A DNA stretch of 64,000 nucleotides. It comes from Lasiodiplodia sp. COLG20. Lineage: Eukaryota; Ascomycota; Dothideomycetes; Botryosphaeriales; Botryosphaeriaceae. Location: positions 7,998,001 through 8,062,000 of the forward strand of contig VNWV01000001.1 of the NCBI GenBank assembly GCA_009801085.1. Reading direction: 5' to 3'. Positions 21,100 through 32,558 of the stretch are shown here, one piece after another. Each line of letters begins with the position of its first letter. Within the stretch, counting starts at the first letter, position 1. Under the pieces are notes generated by a model. The model was not told where the DNA came from and searched no databases. It worked only from the letters and a program-made list of their open reading frames with translations. The position numbers were made by a program, and so were the translations under genes.

Positions 21100-22904
21100 A
21101 TGCTTGCTCGCACCGCACTCTTGTACGCCGCTCTAGCCTACATCGGCGCACACGCTTTGCCAAACAATGGAACTCAAGGACAAGAGATCCAATGGGGTCC
21201 ATGTACAGTGAACGCGTCCATTCCCGTCGAATGTGGCAACGTTACCGTGCCCCTGGACTACTCGACTCCGAACTCGACCGCCACACTTGATATCGAGCTC
21301 TTGAGGGTCCGAGCCACGAATCAACCCTCGAAGGGGAGCATCATTTACAACCCCGGCGGCCCCGGCGCCTCCGGACAAATTGGTCTAGATGCTGATAAAG
21401 CCAAACAGCTTCTCGAGTAAGACATTGCTCCCAAAGACAATCTCTTTTCATTTACCTAAACTTTACAGATACACTGGAGGCTATCATGATCTCATCTCCT
21501 TCGATCCAAGGTAGGTGGCTTAAATTAATATCAGCTGGTCAGTGCTGACAGTCCACCCAGAGGAGTTGGCAAAACGATGAAATTCTCGTGTTACAAGAAG
21601 GAGGAGGATCGGGCGTTGGCTAGTCTTAAACAGCCACAAGAATCCGGGAACGCTTCCGATGTGACATTAGGTGAGCTTTGGGGCAACATGGGCATCCGGG
21701 CTGATGACTGCAAAGAAAATGGAGGGGATACCGGAGAACTGCTCGGCACTGCATTTGTGGCCAGGGATCTGATGCGCATCGTGGACGCGCTCGGCGAAGA
21801 TGGAATGCTAAGATATTGGGGTAAGAGAACCTCTCACCCGAGCATGAATTGCGCTGATGGCGGCACCCGGCAGGTATCTCATACGGTTCCATACTAGGAG
21901 CAACCGTCGCAGCCATGTTTCCCGACAGAATGGACCGCGTGATAATTGACGGCGTCCCAAACATCCACCAGTACTGGCACGATTCGTATGTTTTTCTCAT
22001 TTCTTGCTTCCCGTACCATCTAATCACTCTCTCAGTGAAATCGACATGTTCGCCGCCGTCGACGAGAGCTTCTCCAGCTTCCTCGCGAGCTGCGTCGAAG
22101 CCGGTCCAGACAAGTGTCCACTTGCTCGCAACAACATTAGCGCCTCAGATCTTGAGGCCAAAATCTATGCATTCATCGAGAACGACCTCAAATACAACCC
22201 CTTGCCGTACAAGAGTGGGCTCATTACCTACGACTACACCCGTAATTTTATCCAACGCTTCCTATACGACCCATCCCACCCAATCACTGGCTTCCCCGCG
22301 CTCGCAGTTCTGCTGGACAGCATTTTGATGCGCAACACCAGCATCTTCGACGCCACGCCTGCCGACGCATCTGCGTCTGAGGACCTCAACAATGACGCGC
22401 GTGATGCAATCTGGTGCGCTGACAAGACGATACGCGCTGACAGCCTGGAAGAAATGCGCCCAACTATAGAGGACAGGTTATACCCGACGAGCAGAATGGT
22501 CGGCGATTTGTGGGCGTTCTTCGCTGAGATGTGCCCGCAATGGCGGATGGAGGCTAAGGAGCGCTATCTGGGCGACTATAACGTCCGGACGAGGCACCCG
22601 ATGTTGGTCATTGGCAACACCTTCGACCCTGCGACGCCGCTCGTTTCGGCGCGCAATGCGAGCGAGACCTTTGAGGGAAGTGTTCTGCTGCATTACAACA
22701 GCAACGGGGTATGTGTATTTCCGTCCGATCATAGGATTACATCGAGTGCTAATACGTATACTTTGCCTTTTACAGCATGGCTCGCTTAAACGGGAATCAC
22801 GTTGTCAGAAGAAGGCCGTCCAGGCATACTTCCTGAACGGAACCTTGCCAGAACCTGGTACTATCTGCGAGCCGGATGCGCCGCTGAAAGACGTTTTCCA
22901 ATGA
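21100..22904 (+). CDS. Secreted alpha/beta hydrolase with TAP-like C-terminal domain
   Basis: This resembles fungal and Streptomyces tripeptidyl aminopeptidase-like hydrolases, which trim peptides outside the cell. Six exons (21100-21416, 21469-21510, 21561-21820, 21874-21985, 22036-22708, 22776-22904) join in phase to 510 residues. A signal peptide is evident (MLARTALLYAALAYIGAHA). Then come VPLDYS, the oxyanion segment YNPGGPGASG, SFDPRGVG and the nucleophile elbow GISYGS, whose Gly codon is split by intron 3. The TAP-like C-terminal block MLVIGNTFDPATPLVSA carries the probable catalytic Asp, and NGHGS the probable His. Several Cys residues suit disulfides in a secreted enzyme. The substrate is not known; hydrolysis of N-terminal peptides is the family expectation. 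Confidence 0.9.
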
Positions 22905-23683
22905 TCAGAATTTGATATCAGGAATGACTTTTGATAAGACCATACACTTGACAAAGTCTTGTATTTTCCTGTGTTCATACTGTCTATACTCTTCCCACAC
23001 TCCCCCTGTCTCCATGATTCCTATCTCAGCACTGTCTCTACCGCACTGTCGTTTTACACATTGGCATGTCAGACACACAATCTCTCCTTAATTTTCCCTT
23101 CCCCTACGAGAGCGTCTCTGTCGATAGCGAGTAAATTATTAAAACCTTTCACTTGTGCAACCCAGCCTACATTCACAAAGCCCAAACTGGAGCCCGTATA
23201 TCATACGATGGTGACTGAGGTATCAGATACCTCTTTTGGTCAAAAGCGCATGATTCAGGACCGTCATGGTGAAAATTCGAAGGTAATCCTGACACAGGAG
23301 AAGAACACGCACAGGGCGCATCATGCAATCAGAATCTTCCCCATTCAGATATTCCACGATTCCCCGGATAGTCAGTGAATCAAACGAATATTTGGTGATA
23401 CGAACACTTTGGTTACTGAGGAGTTGTAGACAATGCCTTCATTGATGGGATACCCGCATCAAGTACCTGATCAGAAGACAGCCCTTAAGACAACGTCGCG
23501 TGCAAGGAAGACTCTAGATTGCACAAGCAAAGCCATTTTCGATTCTGAACCACTTTTGCCAAACAAACGCTCATGGGCAACCACAAGGCCGAGGCCATGC
23601 ACCTTAACTAGTACGAGACGGGGCACTACACTTGCACCTACTCACATCTCTAACGCCTGCCCACTTCAACACCATCTTTCCCT
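22905..23683. other. Convergent intergenic region, 780 bp
   Basis: This lies between the 3' ends of the hydrolase and CysRS genes. No gene, repeat or RNA was recognised. Confidence 0.5.
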
Positions 23684-26194
23684 CTATTTCTGCTCCGCCA
23701 ACCACTCCTCATGCAACTTCTTCTGCCTCTCCCACTCCTTCTTCAGCTTCTTCGTCCTGCTCTTCGGCAGCTCCTCGCCCTTTGCATCCTTAATCGGCAG
23801 GCCCTCGCCATCCCACGCAGTATACTCAGCGGTGCGGAACATCTCGAGGTGGCTCAGCTTGGCCTTCTCGGCGAGGGCGGCCTTGCGCTCCGCCTCTTCC
23901 TTCTCGCGCTTCTCCTTGGCGGCCTGCTTCGCGGCGGCCTGCGCCTCCTTCTGCTGGCGCGCCGCGATAAGGTCGGCCGAGAGCGGGCGCACGAGGGCGG
24001 GCAGCTGCTGCGCGTCGCGGTCCTCGAGGTAGATGCCGAGGTCCCAGAGGTTGACGTCGCGGAGCTTGTCGCAGAGAGCCAGGAAGTCTTTGGCGGGCGC
24101 CTGCTTGTCTGCCAGCGTCTTGACGTCCTCCTGGAACTGCGTGTAGACCTCGGCGTACGGCAGGGCGTCGGCGGGCTGTTCCGCGGCGGCTGCGTCCTTG
24201 GACGCGAGGTCTTTGATGGCGTTGGTGTCCATCGAGCCGGACTTGGCAGCGTCACGGACGGCATCGCGGAGGGCGGAGACGGGGTACACGAAGGGCTGAG
24301 CGGGCGCCGGGATATCGATGCCGGACCAGCCGATGCGGTTGGCATCGCTGAGGTCGGCCTTGCCGTCGAGGCCCAAGATGGTGACAACCTTGGTGACCCA
24401 ACGGCCGATCGTCAGGACGGTCTCGTCTGATAGCGAGGCCTTCGTAGCAGCCGAGTTGTAATCCGTGATCAGACGGGAAACGACCTGCATGGCAGCTGGG
24501 GTATCAAAAGAATCGCAAAGTGCCTTATCAAGATCTGTTTGCGCAGCACTGAAAGCGGTTTGAAGAGCAGAGTCTTCTTCTGCCGACGCCGCGTTCTGGG
24601 GCGAAGGGTGCCTCTCAAGATCCTTGACCTTGAAGAAGAAATTATCCACCTTGTCTTCCCAAGCAGCGCCTTCCTTGACGAGACCCTCGGTGATTTCAAC
24701 AGGCTCCTTCCAACCACCCAACAGGAAAACGATGCGCAGGCCACGAGGAGTCCATTCACCACGACTGAGTGCTTCCCTGATGGTGGTGAAGTTTTTGAGA
24801 GACTTAGACATCTTTGAGCCAGCAATGGACAGGTGTCCCATGTGGAGGAAATAGTTGACCCACTGGTGGCTCTGGTGGTCGTGCTTGCACTCCGCCCAGA
24901 AGGCTTCACTCTGGGCCAACTCATTGTCATGGTGAGGGAAAGCAAGGTCAATACCTCCGGAGTGGATGTCCATCTTCTGGCCTAGGACGTCAGAAGCCAT
25001 TGCAGAGCACTCAATGTGCCATCCTGGTCTTCCTTGGCCCCAGGGACTCGGCCACGCTGGCTCACCGGGCTTTGATGACTTCCACAGAGCGAAATCGGCA
25101 TCGGAGCGCTTCTCCGTGCTCTTCTTAGTCAGGGCACCCTCTCCATCGGCCTGCAGGTCCTTGTCATTCCTGTTCCACGGCTCTAGGCGTGCGTAAGGGT
25201 TGCCGTCCTTCTCAAAGGCCTGAATATCGAAGTATACAGACCCGTCGCTCGTGGCATAGCCGAAGCCGTTCTTGACAACCTTGTCCACAAAGTCGACGAT
25301 CTGTTGGCTATATTCGGTGACACGAGTCACCACATCGGGATCCAAGCAGTTCAACGCGCGCACATCCTCCATGAAGCGGTCCTCGAATTTCTTGGTTAAT
25401 CTGGTAAAAATGCTGTGGTCGTTGGCGTCTATTGTGGAGCCGTACAGGGTGTCGAGGTAGGGAAGCAGAGCGTCCTCGGTCTTGGTGTAGAAATCCGTCA
25501 CGCTAATCTTCTTCGCATCCGCCAGAATCAAGGCTTCCGCAGCGGCAGACGCCGTCTTCAAGTGCATCTTCACCTTCGCCTCTTTGTCACCCGGTGGGCC
25601 GTCACCTTCGACCGCCTTGCCCGCCAAAACATGGCCGTATGCCTTCTTCGACTCCTCGCCGTATTGCTCAGGCTTCAAGTCGGCAGGAAGCAGGGAAAGG
25701 TTCTTCTTCAGGTAGGCGTCGAACGCCTTCTTTGCCGTAGCCAATGTCTCATCATCCAGCTCCGGGTGATTTTCAACAAACTTGGCAAGCAAGAACTGCT
25801 GTCTTCCGCGTAGGATGATCTTGTCATCGACGTCGGTAATATTCATAACGAAGCGCACGTCGAATTTGAAGTAATCGCGCATGATGCGGCGGATGATGTC
25901 CGTCGAGACATAGTTGCGGGCATGGCCCAGGTGGGCGTCGTCGTAGACGGTGGGACCGCAGGCGTACCAGGAGACCTTGTTGCCGTCAATGGGCACGAAG
26001 GGGACCTTGGAGCGGGTCAGGGAGTTGTAGACGTGGAGCGGCGGGAGATCAGAGCGGGCTTGCGGCGGCTGCCACGGAGGCTGGGTGCGGGCGGCCATAG
26101 TGCGAACGATGGGTCGGGCGGACGAAAACGAGCGGATGCGGGGCGCTGGAACGAGGATTCTCGGGTGCGGGCGGCGGAGTAGCAACGGTGGCAT
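23684..26194 (-). CDS. CRS1: Cysteinyl-tRNA synthetase, probably dual cytosolic and mitochondrial
   Basis: This class I aminoacyl-tRNA synthetase charges tRNA-Cys. A single exon gives 836 residues. The zinc-ligand Cys79 in YACGPTVYDDAHLGH, the HIGH-type motif HLGH at 88-91, the GWHIECSAMA zinc block, and KMSKS at 461-465 are all present, so it should be active. The region between HLGH and the GWHIECS block holds a large insertion of eukaryotic type, and the C-terminal 120 residues end in a charged Lys/Glu-rich coiled segment. The first 32 residues (Arg-rich, no acidic residue, with RSFSSA) form a mitochondrial-type presequence. A second in-frame ATG at 26098 begins MAARTQPP and would make the cytosolic form. 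This two-start arrangement is known in fungi lacking a separate mitochondrial enzyme. Confidence 0.96.
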   Translation of the reverse strand: MPPLLLRRPHPRILVPAPRIRSFSSARPIVRTMAARTQPPWQPPQARSDLPPLHVYNSLTRSKVPFVPIDGNKVSWYACGPTVYDDAHLGHARNYVSTDIIRRIMRDYFKFDVRFVMNITDVDDKIILRGRQQFLLAKFVENHPELDDETLATAKKAFDAYLKKNLSLLPADLKPEQYGEESKKAYGHVLAGKAVEGDGPPGDKEAKVKMHLKTASAAAEALILADAKKISVTDFYTKTEDALLPYLDTLYGSTIDANDHSIFTRLTKKFEDRFMEDVRALNCLDPDVVTRVTEYSQQIVDFVDKVVKNGFGYATSDGSVYFDIQAFEKDGNPYARLEPWNRNDKDLQADGEGALTKKSTEKRSDADFALWKSSKPGEPAWPSPWGQGRPGWHIECSAMASDVLGQKMDIHSGGIDLAFPHHDNELAQSEAFWAECKHDHQSHQWVNYFLHMGHLSIAGSKMSKSLKNFTTIREALSRGEWTPRGLRIVFLLGGWKEPVEITEGLVKEGAAWEDKVDNFFFKVKDLERHPSPQNAASAEEDSALQTAFSAAQTDLDKALCDSFDTPAAMQVVSRLITDYNSAATKASLSDETVLTIGRWVTKVVTILGLDGKADLSDANRIGWSGIDIPAPAQPFVYPVSALRDAVRDAAKSGSMDTNAIKDLASKDAAAAEQPADALPYAEVYTQFQEDVKTLADKQAPAKDFLALCDKLRDVNLWDLGIYLEDRDAQQLPALVRPLSADLIAARQQKEAQAAAKQAAKEKREKEEAERKAALAEKAKLSHLEMFRTAEYTAWDGEGLPIKDAKGEELPKSRTKKLKKEWERQKKLHEEWLAEQK

Positions 26195-26369
26195 CTATTT
26201 CATAGTTGCTCGTAACCCGGGAGTGAGTCAGTGGAGCACGTCTTCGTGAAGCTGCTGAAAGCCCAGACGGGACCCTGGCGCCGATCGGCCGCGGGGCAGC
26301 CGCGTCCGCGACTTTTTTCGAGCGCCGCCTCCGCCAAACGTCACTCGCACACACCTACAGAGGCCCACC
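26195..26369. promoter_or_regulatory. Shared bidirectional promoter of CysRS and TRM61
   Basis: Only 175 bp separate the two start codons, so both 5' leaders and promoters must fit here. No TATA box is visible. Two tRNA-metabolism genes sharing one promoter suggests co-regulation. Confidence 0.7.
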
Positions 26370-27930
26370 ATGCCCTCCTTTCGCCCTTCGCCCTTCCTCG
26401 ATCCCGGCGCTAAAACCCAAGATGGCCAGCTGGCCCTCGTCCATCTCAGCCGCGAGCACCTCACACCCGTCGTTATCAATGCCTCGCCCGACGCCGAATC
26501 CGAATATGCTGAAGGCTGCGTCGTCAACACCCGCTTCGGCTCATTCCCACACAGCACCTTGGTGAACGTGCCATGGGGAATGCAAGTGCGCGCCGCCAAT
26601 GTGGACACCGGCCGCAGGGGGAAGAAAAGTAACAAGAAGCGGAAGCGCGATGAGGACACTCCGGGCGACGATGACGACAGCGCTGCGTGAGTTTATTACC
26701 ATTTACTTTGCAGGGGAGTGCCTCTGACTTCGGAATAGGAGAGAAGTAGGCTTCGCGTCCACCGGATTCACCCATCTTATCCCTCCTACGCCTGAGACAT
26801 GGACCATTTCCTTGCCGCACCGGACACAGGTTGTCTACACACCGGACTACAGCTATGTCCTTCAGAGGTTACGCGTTAGGCCAGGAGATACCCTGATCGA
26901 AGCGGGAGCCGGCAGTGGCTCCTTCACACATGCCTCCGTCCGCGCAACATTCAGCGGCTATCCTCTCGTGGAGGCGGAAGAGACGTCACAAGTAGATGGC
27001 ACTGAAAATGGGAAGAAAAAGCGCAAGAAGTTCGGCCATGTTTACAGCTTCGAATATCACGAGCCTCGCGCCATCAAGCTGAAGGAGGAATTGAAAGAGC
27101 ACGGCATGGATCAGCTGGTCACCGTCACGCATGCCGACGTCTACAAGGATGGATTTAGCACCACCGAAGACGGCACCGTACCGCAGGCCGATGCCATCTT
27201 CCTAGACCTCCCCGCACCATGGATGGCCCTCAAACACCTCGCGCGCAGCCGCATTGCCGCTGCAACCTCCACAAGCACCAGCTCAAACACCCCGGAACCC
27301 ACGTCTGAAGTACCCGCAGATTTCCGCTCGCCGCTCAATCCCAAGAAGACTGTCCGCATCTGCACCTTCTCCCCCTGCATTGAACAAGTCCAGCGCACTA
27401 CGTCCGAGATGAGACGGCTGGGCTGGACCGCCATCGAAATGGTCGAGGTTCTGCATCGCCGCATTGAAGTGCGCCGCGACCGCATCGGCCTGCACGAAGA
27501 GGGCCTCCGTGGTGTCAACGCCACGCCTGCTACTGTCGATGAAGCTCTCGGTCGCCTTCGCGAAGTCGAGGGCCGCATCAAGAACTTCCACGAAACCATG
27601 CACGGCAACGCGGCGACGGCAGAGAGCAGTGAGCAGGGTGGGGACTCGGACCTCGGAAAGGGCTGGGGCAAGGAGAGCAAGGAGCAACGGTTGCAGCGTA
27701 TCAGGGAGGAGGAAAAGAGACGGAAGGTCTTCAAGGAGGGCAGGCTAGTGCATCGCACAGAGCCGGAGGTTAAGACGCATACGAGCTATTTGTGTTTCGC
27801 AGTGCTGCCGCGGGAGTGGACCAAGGAGGATGAGGAGAAGGCGAGGAAGAAATGGGAAAATGGCGGTCCGACGGCGAAGAAGGATACTACTCAGAAGAAG
27901 CAGAAGGGGGAGAAGGACGCTGAGGAGTAA
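26370..27930 (+). CDS. TRM61: tRNA (adenine-N1)-methyltransferase catalytic subunit, m1A58
   Basis: This is the SAM-dependent catalytic subunit of the nuclear Trm6-Trm61 complex that makes m1A58 in tRNA, important for initiator tRNA stability (yeast Gcd14). Two exons, 26370-26686 and 26739-27930, give 502 residues. The N-terminal beta domain is followed by the SAM-binding motif I, DTLIEAGAGSGSFTH, then VYSFEYHEPRA and the catalytic-region block ADAIFLDLPAPW. RICTFSPCIEQVQRT and WTAIEMVEVLHRRIEV complete the fold. Fungal insertions are visible: a basic KKSNKKRKRDED stretch before the intron and a long charged tail with Lys/Glu runs, possibly a nuclear signal. Intron 1 contains a second acceptor-like CAG, but only the AATAG at 26738 keeps frame. 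Confidence 0.94.
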
Positions 27931-28133
27931 TTTTACTTGAAGTCTGCCCTTACCCTAGCTAGGGACAATGGTTGGATAATAGACTTTAGATGAACACGAC
28001 CGCTTGCGAGGCTTCTTCTTTCAAAAACCTCTTCTAAGATCATGTATAACCTAAGGGACCATGCTATGCCAATAGATTCAATTCGCGGGTATATAATAAC
28101 TATCACTTTCTACGCGGCTGCTGGTATTACAAT

Positions 28134-30999
28134 TCACCTACCGCTGCCGCCACCCCTCCCTTGGGCGGCTTCCCATTCTAACCTCTCCGCCAGTATCTCC
28201 CAACATCTTTCTCCGCCAGCCCGGCTCACACCCCTCAACCCCGCAGTGACGAAGCCAAAATGGTTCTCGAAAGCCTCCTTCATCCGACCCAACTTTTCCT
28301 GCATCGAACCTCTCTCCCTTCCAGACGACCTCTTCTCTCTTTTCCTCACGCCATCGCCTTCACCCAACGCGGCGATGCCCTCCTCCGTCTCGTCTTCAGA
28401 CGACTCGTCCGACACCTCCGCCAGCGCGACCTGCAACCCGCTCACCCTCCTCCCCTTGTTCTCCGGCCTCTTCCCCCCCGCGCTCTTCCTCCTACTACCC
28501 GCATCTGCCGCCGATCCTACCGTCGACCGTCCAAAATCGGTCGCATCCCCGGCCTTCCCTTCTTCCTCGCCCGTCAAGTCGGCGAACTGCACGCACAGGT
28601 CGAGCAGCTCGACGAGGGCGCCGTGGATGGGGCCCAGGCGCTGCGATAGCAGGCAGCGCTCCTCGAGGGCGCGGACGTGATCGGCGTGCACGGCGGCCAT
28701 GACGTCGATGTCGGCGGCGACGGCCAGGGCCTTGCGGAGGTCGGCGGTCGAGGCGGCGATGACGGTCTCGGTGAGGTAGGAGTGGAGGATGTCGGTGAGC
28801 CAGAGGAGGCGGTGGCGGAGGTAGTATTGCAGGTGTTTGGTGCGGAGAGAAGGTGAGGAAGTAGATCGTGAGTTTGCTTGTTGGCGGTGGAGAGCGGCGG
28901 TGCTGCGCCAGAGGCTGGAGGTGCGCAGGACGTAGCGGGCGCGGTAGACCTGGAGGAGGAACACGAAGACGCGTTGGTAGGTGTTGGTCGAGCCGCGCTG
29001 GATGACGTTGACGATGTGCCAGGGGAGGAAGTAGTCGACCGCGATGGCGGCGAGGGCTTTGACGCTGCGTGAATTGACGCCCTTCTCTTTGAGTGCGACG
29101 GTGCGGATCGCTAGCTTGTCGGCCTGGACGCTCGGTACTGTCCCGTAGATGCTTCGTGCGATTTCGCTCATGACATAGCGGTCGTTCCAGCCGCGGCGTC
29201 CGCGATCCAGCTTTTCGAAGACGGTATCAGCGAACGCCTGCATCAGTGAGCCGTCTTTTGATAAGTAAACAAAGTCTAATGCATCTAATGATTCCCAAAG
29301 ACCGTAACCGGAGAAGAGCCTTTCCCGTAAGATGGTGGATGCAAATGTATACTTGCTGCGAATCCAGTCTTCGAAGGCGAGTCCGAATAGTTCTGAGAAG
29401 GGGGCTAGGGGAATCGATGAAGAGTCGAAAATACTCGTGCCACACACAGTATCAAAATCTAAGCACGGTTCTGTTACTTCAGACGAATCGGAAAGGTGAT
29501 GGCCGAGCTCTTTCAAGAAAACCACGCTCTTGCCAGAGTTGAAAATTCTCTTTGCCGCCGGGTGTAAGAAGCTGGGGGCGTGTAATTTGCCTGAGGCGTC
29601 CCGCCTGAGAATGAACTGGTCGTGCCACAGTGAAGCGGCCTCACTGCTTTTATCCACGGTACCGACGAAAAAGATCTGGTCGTTTATGGCAAGCTCGCCC
29701 TCCTCCATCCAACGCCTGATGGGCTTTAGATAAGTCTGCAAGCACTGGAAGAAGATGCGCGTAAGGACAGAAAATAACTCAGCATCTCCAGCCATCTGGA
29801 CCATGTTGATTTCATCATAAAGGCCTTCTAGCAGAAGGAAAGGGCTCCGTTGAGAATTTTGCGAGGCTTCTGAAATGAGTTTCCTGATGCGCAGAAGGGG
29901 GCTTGCTCGTAGCCGAATCCTAGTCATCACATCGATGAGACTGACTGTGACGGGTCGATTCAACCCGAGGCAACAATCCTGCATTTGTGCAATGAACGTG
30001 TCAAAGGATCGAAGCTCTTCCACTATGGCGGCTCGAAACGTCTGCAGGAGTGCGATAGTTTGCTCGAACTTCAGCCAAAAACGAAGCTGTAGAAGTGTGG
30101 TACCAATACTTGTGAACTCATGCAGTTGATGGTGCCAGGTAGGTGCCATTGTATGACTTAAAACATAAGTTTTTGAGAGCTCCATCCTCCTCAAATCTTT
30201 GTTCAGAGCGAAAAGAGAAGTGGGCAGTCCGCGTAACATGAACAAAATCTCGCGCACGGCTTGGAGTTCGGTGATGTGGGTTTCCTGCTTGGTCATCATG
30301 GAGTCGCGTTTGTGGGCTTGCCTCCAGAATTGAGCCTCCTGAATCGCTTGCAGGGCAGACGGGTCAGGGGTAACAATGCATGCCTCAGCAGCAGCAGTAA
30401 AGTCGTCTTCGTCGACAACGGATGAATCTGGAGTGGTAGCCCTAGTCATGGCACGCTTTCTTTGCCTTGGCGCGGGCTCATCTTCGGAGGATTCGGCGGC
30501 ATAGTCAATATCGTCCCAAATTCCCTCCTCGTCCAGCGGATCTTCGGCAACGATATCAGCCCATGTGAGCTCAGGCGCAGGCGGCAGTGGTTTGATCTTT
30601 TCGAGATCGTCCAGGCTGGAGTTTTCCACAGGGCGGTCCGACAGGGCCAGGAACAGGGCAAGGATATCCGGGGTCCATTTGGTCTGGAGCCGGAGCAACT
30701 CCCTGAGGCGGTTTTCCAGGGCCTCGGCCAGGTCCTCGCGGTCCAGGACAATAAACTTCTCGATAAGACCCTCGTAGCTAGTCTGCACGTCAAACTGATT
30801 AACGCGCACCCACTGCTGGGCGCGGAGGCCCCTCAGGACGGCATCTCTGGTTCGTCTGAATCTGCGCGGGTTGTCCTGCACGCTGGTCAGCGGCGCGGCG
30901 GAACGGGCTGGTATGGACAGGACGAACCGAGGCGGTGGGACCCACGATCTTGTAGATAAGCTCGGTGGCGACGCTGTTCAGGCTGGCAGAATGAGCCAT
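28134..30999 (-). CDS. Spc97/Spc98-family gamma-tubulin complex component, GCP5-like
   Basis: This is a structural subunit of the gamma-tubulin ring complex that nucleates microtubules at spindle pole bodies. Exon 1 starts at 30999 (MAHSASLNSVATELIYKIVG), and a 52-bp intron (GTTCGT..GTGCAG, with GCTGAC branch site) joins it to a long second exon ending at 28134, about 937 residues in all. The order of blocks fits the Spc97/Spc98 family: LRGLPTSLFAL near 230, LLEGLYDEINMVQMAGDAE, FFQCLQTYLKPIRRWMEEGE (GRIP1 region), and a C-terminal GRIP2 region with YFLPWHIVNVIQ and LQYYLRHRLLWLTDILHSYL. Large size, the N-terminal extension and a charged Glu/Ser-rich insertion near the end point to GCP5 rather than GCP2-4, but GCP6 is not excluded. 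Confidence 0.85.
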
Positions 31000-31196
31000 G
31001 GCTATTACATCTTGGTATTGTCGTTGGGTAAGGCGCACGGGCGGGAGACGCGTCAACGCGGGAACAACAGCGCCGGCAAAAGTGCGGCAGATTGCAACCC
31101 GGCAGGGCGCGCATACGTAGGACGCAGTCGCCGCAAGTAGGAGAACTGGCAATCTCTCTCCTTCGCTAGGCCCATTCCTCCTCATCATCCTTCACC
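31000..31196. promoter_or_regulatory. Shared bidirectional promoter of GCP5-like and GT15 genes
   Basis: A 197-bp spacer separates two divergent start codons. No TATA box was seen. Confidence 0.6.
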
Positions 31197-32558
31197 ATGG
31201 CGCTTCCACGGGGCATGCGTGCCCTGGCCGCCGTCTCCCTCGTGCTCTTCATCTTCGTCCTATTCCAAGTATTCCAGGGCCCCACGTCGCTGTCAGGGCC
31301 CTCCAACAAGATAGATGATTGGGTCAAGGATCCGCAGAGTGATCGTAAGCTCGCCTCGACGCCTACCTCGAGCGCCCGCCGCTGACCGCATTGCAGCTTC
31401 AGGAGAACCCGCCGAACCGCTGCGCCGAGTCGAGGGCAACAACTATGCGCCCGACAACCCGAACTCCGACCGCATCAATGCCACCATCATCGCTCTCGTG
31501 CGCAACAAGGAGCTGGACCAGATGCTCATGTCGATGAGGGACCTGGAGCGGACATGGAACAACAAGTTCAACTATCCTTGGACCTTCTTCAACGACGAGC
31601 CCTTCTCCGACGAGTTCAAGAGGAAGACGCGCGCCGCCACCAAGGCTGAGGTCCGCTTCGGTGCGTCTACAACAGGGGCTATTGTGATTATGGCGTGCTG
31701 ATCAGCGGTCGCAGAACTTGTCCCCAAGGAGCACTGGGAGGTGCCATCGTGGATTAACATGGATCTGTTCCACGAGTCCGTCGAGCTGCTGAAGGAGCAA
31801 GACGTCCAATACGCCGAAAAGATCTCGTACCACCAGATGTGCCGCTGGAATAGCGGCTTGTTCTATAAGCACCCTGCTCTCCAAAATTACCGCTGGTACT
31901 GGCGCGTCGAGCCGAACGTCCACTTCTTCTGCGACGTCGACTACGACGTATTCCGCTATATGGAGGACCATAATAAGACCTACGGCTTCACCATCAACCT
32001 CTACGACAGCCCCCAGAGCGTGACGACTCTCTGGCCCGAGACTCTCAAGTACCTGGCATCCGACGACCATTCCCGCTACCTGCACAAGAACAATGCTATG
32101 GATTGGCTCACGGACAGCAAGCGTCGTGAGCAGCACAACCTCCTCGCCAATGGCTACAGCACCTGCCACTTCTGGAGCAACTTCGAGGTCGGCGACATGG
32201 ATTTCTGGCGCAGCCGTCCGTACGAGGAGTATTTCCAACACTTGGACCGCTCCGGTGGCTTCTTCTACGAGCGCTGGGGCGATGCGCCAGTGCATTCGAT
32301 AGCTCTGGGCATGTTCGAGGACAAGAACAAGATTCACTGGTACGTTGCGCATGCAGTACACCACTTTAAAGCTTGGCACATACTGACGTCACGCCTTTCA
32401 GGTTCCGCGATATCGGTTACCAACACATCCCCTTCTTCAACTGTCCCACGTCTCCCAAATGCAAGGGCTGTGTCGCCGGCAGGTTTACTGACGGCGAGGC
32501 CTGGCTCAACAAGGAAGACTGCCGACCGAACTGGTTCAAGTTCGTCGGTATGGATTGA
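31197..32558 (+). CDS. Alpha-1,2-mannosyltransferase, glycosyltransferase family 15 (KRE2/KTR type)
   Basis: This is a Golgi type II membrane enzyme that adds alpha-1,2-mannose to N- and O-linked glycans using GDP-mannose. Four exons (31197-31344, 31397-31660, 31715-32339, 32402-32558) join in frame to 397 residues. A single N-terminal anchor (ALAAVSLVLFIFVLFQVF) is followed by a short stem. The catalytic domain has NATIIALVRNKELDQM, NYPWTFFNDEPFS, SYHQMCRWNSGLFY and the donor/metal-binding block YWRVEPNVHFFCDVDYD. HFWSNFEVGDMDFWRS, GGFFYERWGDAPVHSIAL and the Cys-rich end PFFNCPTSPKCKGC follow. All family signatures are intact and the length is typical. Which KTR subgroup it belongs to cannot be told by eye. 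Confidence 0.95.
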
